In this document: in pieces, positions 21,092 to 22,202 of the stretch | Numbering within the stretch: position 1 is the stretch's first letter | Layout: each line of letters begins with the position of its first letter | Source of the DNA: a virus | Reading direction: 5' to 3' (one strand) | IMG/VR virus record: IMGVR_UViG_3300008267_000556 | Location: 1-22,202 of that record | Length of the DNA stretch: 22,202 nt | The notes under the pieces: generated by a model | Seen by the model: only the letters and a program-made list of their open reading frames with translations | Told to the model about the DNA's origin: nothing | Database searches by the model: none | Program-made: the position numbers and the translations under genes

Positions 21092-21922
21092 ATGGATTTA
21101 AATTTGGCTAAGCAGAAGTTGGCCGCTGCTCAAAACAAGGGAAATCAAACCCGTGAAAAAATTGATTACACTAAAATTTTCTTTAAACCAAAACCAGGCA
21201 AGTACCAAGTACGTATCCTACCTAACAAGTACGATAAGGCATGGCCTATTCGTGAGGTACAATTCCACTACGGATTTGCTAAGGGACCAATTTTGGCTCT
21301 ATCTAACTGGCAAGAAGCTGATCCAATCGCTGATTTTGCAAAACAATTGCGTAAATCAGCTGATAAGGAAGATTGGCAATTAGCTAAAAAGATTGAACCT
21401 AAATATCGTTACTTTGCTGCTGTAGTAGTACGTGGTGAAGAACACTTAGGCGCTCGTTTGTGGGAGTTTGGTAAATTAACTAATGATCAATTAGTAGGAA
21501 TTGCTGCTGATGAAGATTATGGTGATTTTACTGACATCACTGATGGTAGAGATTTTACAATCGAAGCTACTGAAGATGTTATTGCTGGTAGAAAAGGTAT
21601 TAAATGTAACATTCGTGTTAAACCTAAAACATCTCCTATCTCTGAGGATGCTGCATTAGTAACAAAATTACTTGATGAGCAACCTGATATTCTAGGAATC
21701 AATCGTAAGTACACTTACGACGCATTGAAGGACATCTTAACTAAGTGGTTAAATCCTGAAGATGAAGCTGCTACTGAAGCTCCAATCGCATCGAAAGATG
21801 AGGAAGAAGAGGATGATTTCATTACTGAAATTAATAAACCAGTAACACCAGCTTACACTTTAGAAAACACTGCAGCTAAAACTAGCAACGCAGATAAATT
21901 TGACAACTTATTTAACGATTAA
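21092..21922 (+). CDS. ssDNA-binding protein, gp32-like
   Basis: The protein has 276 residues (T4 gp32 has 301). The short basic N-terminus (LAKQKLAAAQNKGNQTREK) fits the cooperative-binding arm of gp32. The core has KYQVRILPNKYDK, HYGFAKGPILALSNW, YFAAVVVRGEEHLGARLWEFGK and a strongly acidic C-terminal region (DEEEEDDF) ending in ADKFDNLFND, typical of ssDNA-binding proteins that recruit partners through the tail. T4 gp32 has a His/Cys zinc site; here only one Cys is visible (GIKCN), so the zinc module is missing. It coats single strands for the polymerase and UvsX. Arg is mainly CGT, suggesting high expression. It has its own promoter-like element. Confidence 0.88.
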   Translation: MDLNLAKQKLAAAQNKGNQTREKIDYTKIFFKPKPGKYQVRILPNKYDKAWPIREVQFHYGFAKGPILALSNWQEADPIADFAKQLRKSADKEDWQLAKKIEPKYRYFAAVVVRGEEHLGARLWEFGKLTNDQLVGIAADEDYGDFTDITDGRDFTIEATEDVIAGRKGIKCNIRVKPKTSPISEDAALVTKLLDEQPDILGINRKYTYDALKDILTKWLNPEDEAATEAPIASKDEEEEDDFITEINKPVTPAYTLENTAAKTSNADKFDNLFND

Positions 21923-21924
21923 TT

Positions 21925-22202
21925 ATGGCTAAGAAAGACAGTAGTTTAACCTCAGTTGTATCTGAGTCACTTAAAAAGTCCTTTGACATTGACGCTTTCA
22001 AGAAATCTAAATTCTTAGATCAATCTGTAAAGTTTAAACCTCAAAAGTGGATTCCACTTTCGAAAGCGTTTCAAGATGTACTGTCTATTCCTGGTATTCC
22101 GATGGGCCACATAACTTTGTTACGTGGCCACTCGGATACAGGTAAGACTACAGCAATGCTAGAGGCAGCAGTAGCAGCACAAAAAATGGGTGTATTGCCT
22201 GT
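21925..22202 (+). CDS. UvsX/RecA-like recombinase (3' partial)
   Basis: The gene starts at ATG 21925, two bases after the SSB stop, and runs off the window end with 92 complete codons visible. The N-terminus is short and charged (MAKKDSSLTSVVSESLKKSF). It is followed by IPLSKAFQDVLSIPGIPMGH and the Walker A P-loop G68-H-S-D-T-G-K74-T-T, then an Ala-rich helix. UvsX/RecA proteins form ATP-dependent filaments on ssDNA for strand exchange. Placement beside gp32, and the G-I-P-x-G-H-I-T-L-L-x-G lead-in, favour UvsX over DnaB or another P-loop ATPase. Walker B and the rest lie outside the window. Confidence 0.8.
   Translation, partial: MAKKDSSLTSVVSESLKKSFDIDAFKKSKFLDQSVKFKPQKWIPLSKAFQDVLSIPGIPMGHITLLRGHSDTGKTTAMLEAAVAAQKMGVLP

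Noticed and set aside
21153-21383. 76-residue + strand frame inside the SSB gene
   Set aside because: It lies wholly within the gp32-like gene in another frame, with no leader and no family features.

Overview
The window is a single, tightly packed stretch of a tailed-phage genome with a contractile tail (T4-like myovirus plan). It is AT-rich, and every gene I can support lies on the + strand with gaps under 100 bases. Sheath, tube, gp26-like, gp53-like, gp32-like and UvsX-like proteins identify the T4-like plan. The host is probably a Bacteroidetes bacterium. Starts almost never carry a Shine-Dalgarno sequence and instead follow A-rich leaders. Four intergenic gaps carry a TTG-N19/20-TATATTTA pair, close to the Bacteroidetes -33/-7 promoter (TTG, TAnnTTTG). 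No host gene, tRNA, integrase, insertion sequence or CRISPR array is visible, so the host assignment is inference.

Layout. Bases 1-4698 hold the 3' part of a giant tail fibre with about 15 VGIG-type repeats, a probable jelly-roll domain and a C-terminal S74 self-cleaving chaperone. Bases 4700-6078 hold three small fibre-associated or surface proteins. Bases 6142-7353 hold four small genes: a membrane protein with a lysine-rich tail, a DUF1617-like protein, a zinc-ribbon protein and a coiled-coil protein. Bases 7430-9705 encode the tail sheath and tail tube. Bases 9796-10807 encode a gp26/T4_baseplate-family protein and an overlapping second frame; together they sit where tail assembly chaperones sit, between tube and tape measure. 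The tape measure follows (10849-13104), then a baseplate run (13145-19434) that includes a gp53-like wedge protein and a 992-residue hub protein fused to an M23 peptidase. Bases 19473-22202 hold replication genes: a compact family A DNA polymerase split over two frames, a small conserved protein, a gp32-like ssDNA-binding protein and the start of a UvsX/RecA recombinase.

The most notable points are these. (1) A T7 run and an SD-like AGGAGG lie in the 41-base overlap at 10496-10536, which suggests recoding in a tail assembly chaperone. (2) The DNA polymerase is broken between two frames and has a non-canonical motif C. (3) There are two promoter-like classes, TTG-linked TATATTTA and TTG-less A/GATATTTAT, mostly about 27-35 bases before an ATG, with hairpins overlapping the TTG class.

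Gene identities come from reading the translations and from recalled family features; no search was run.
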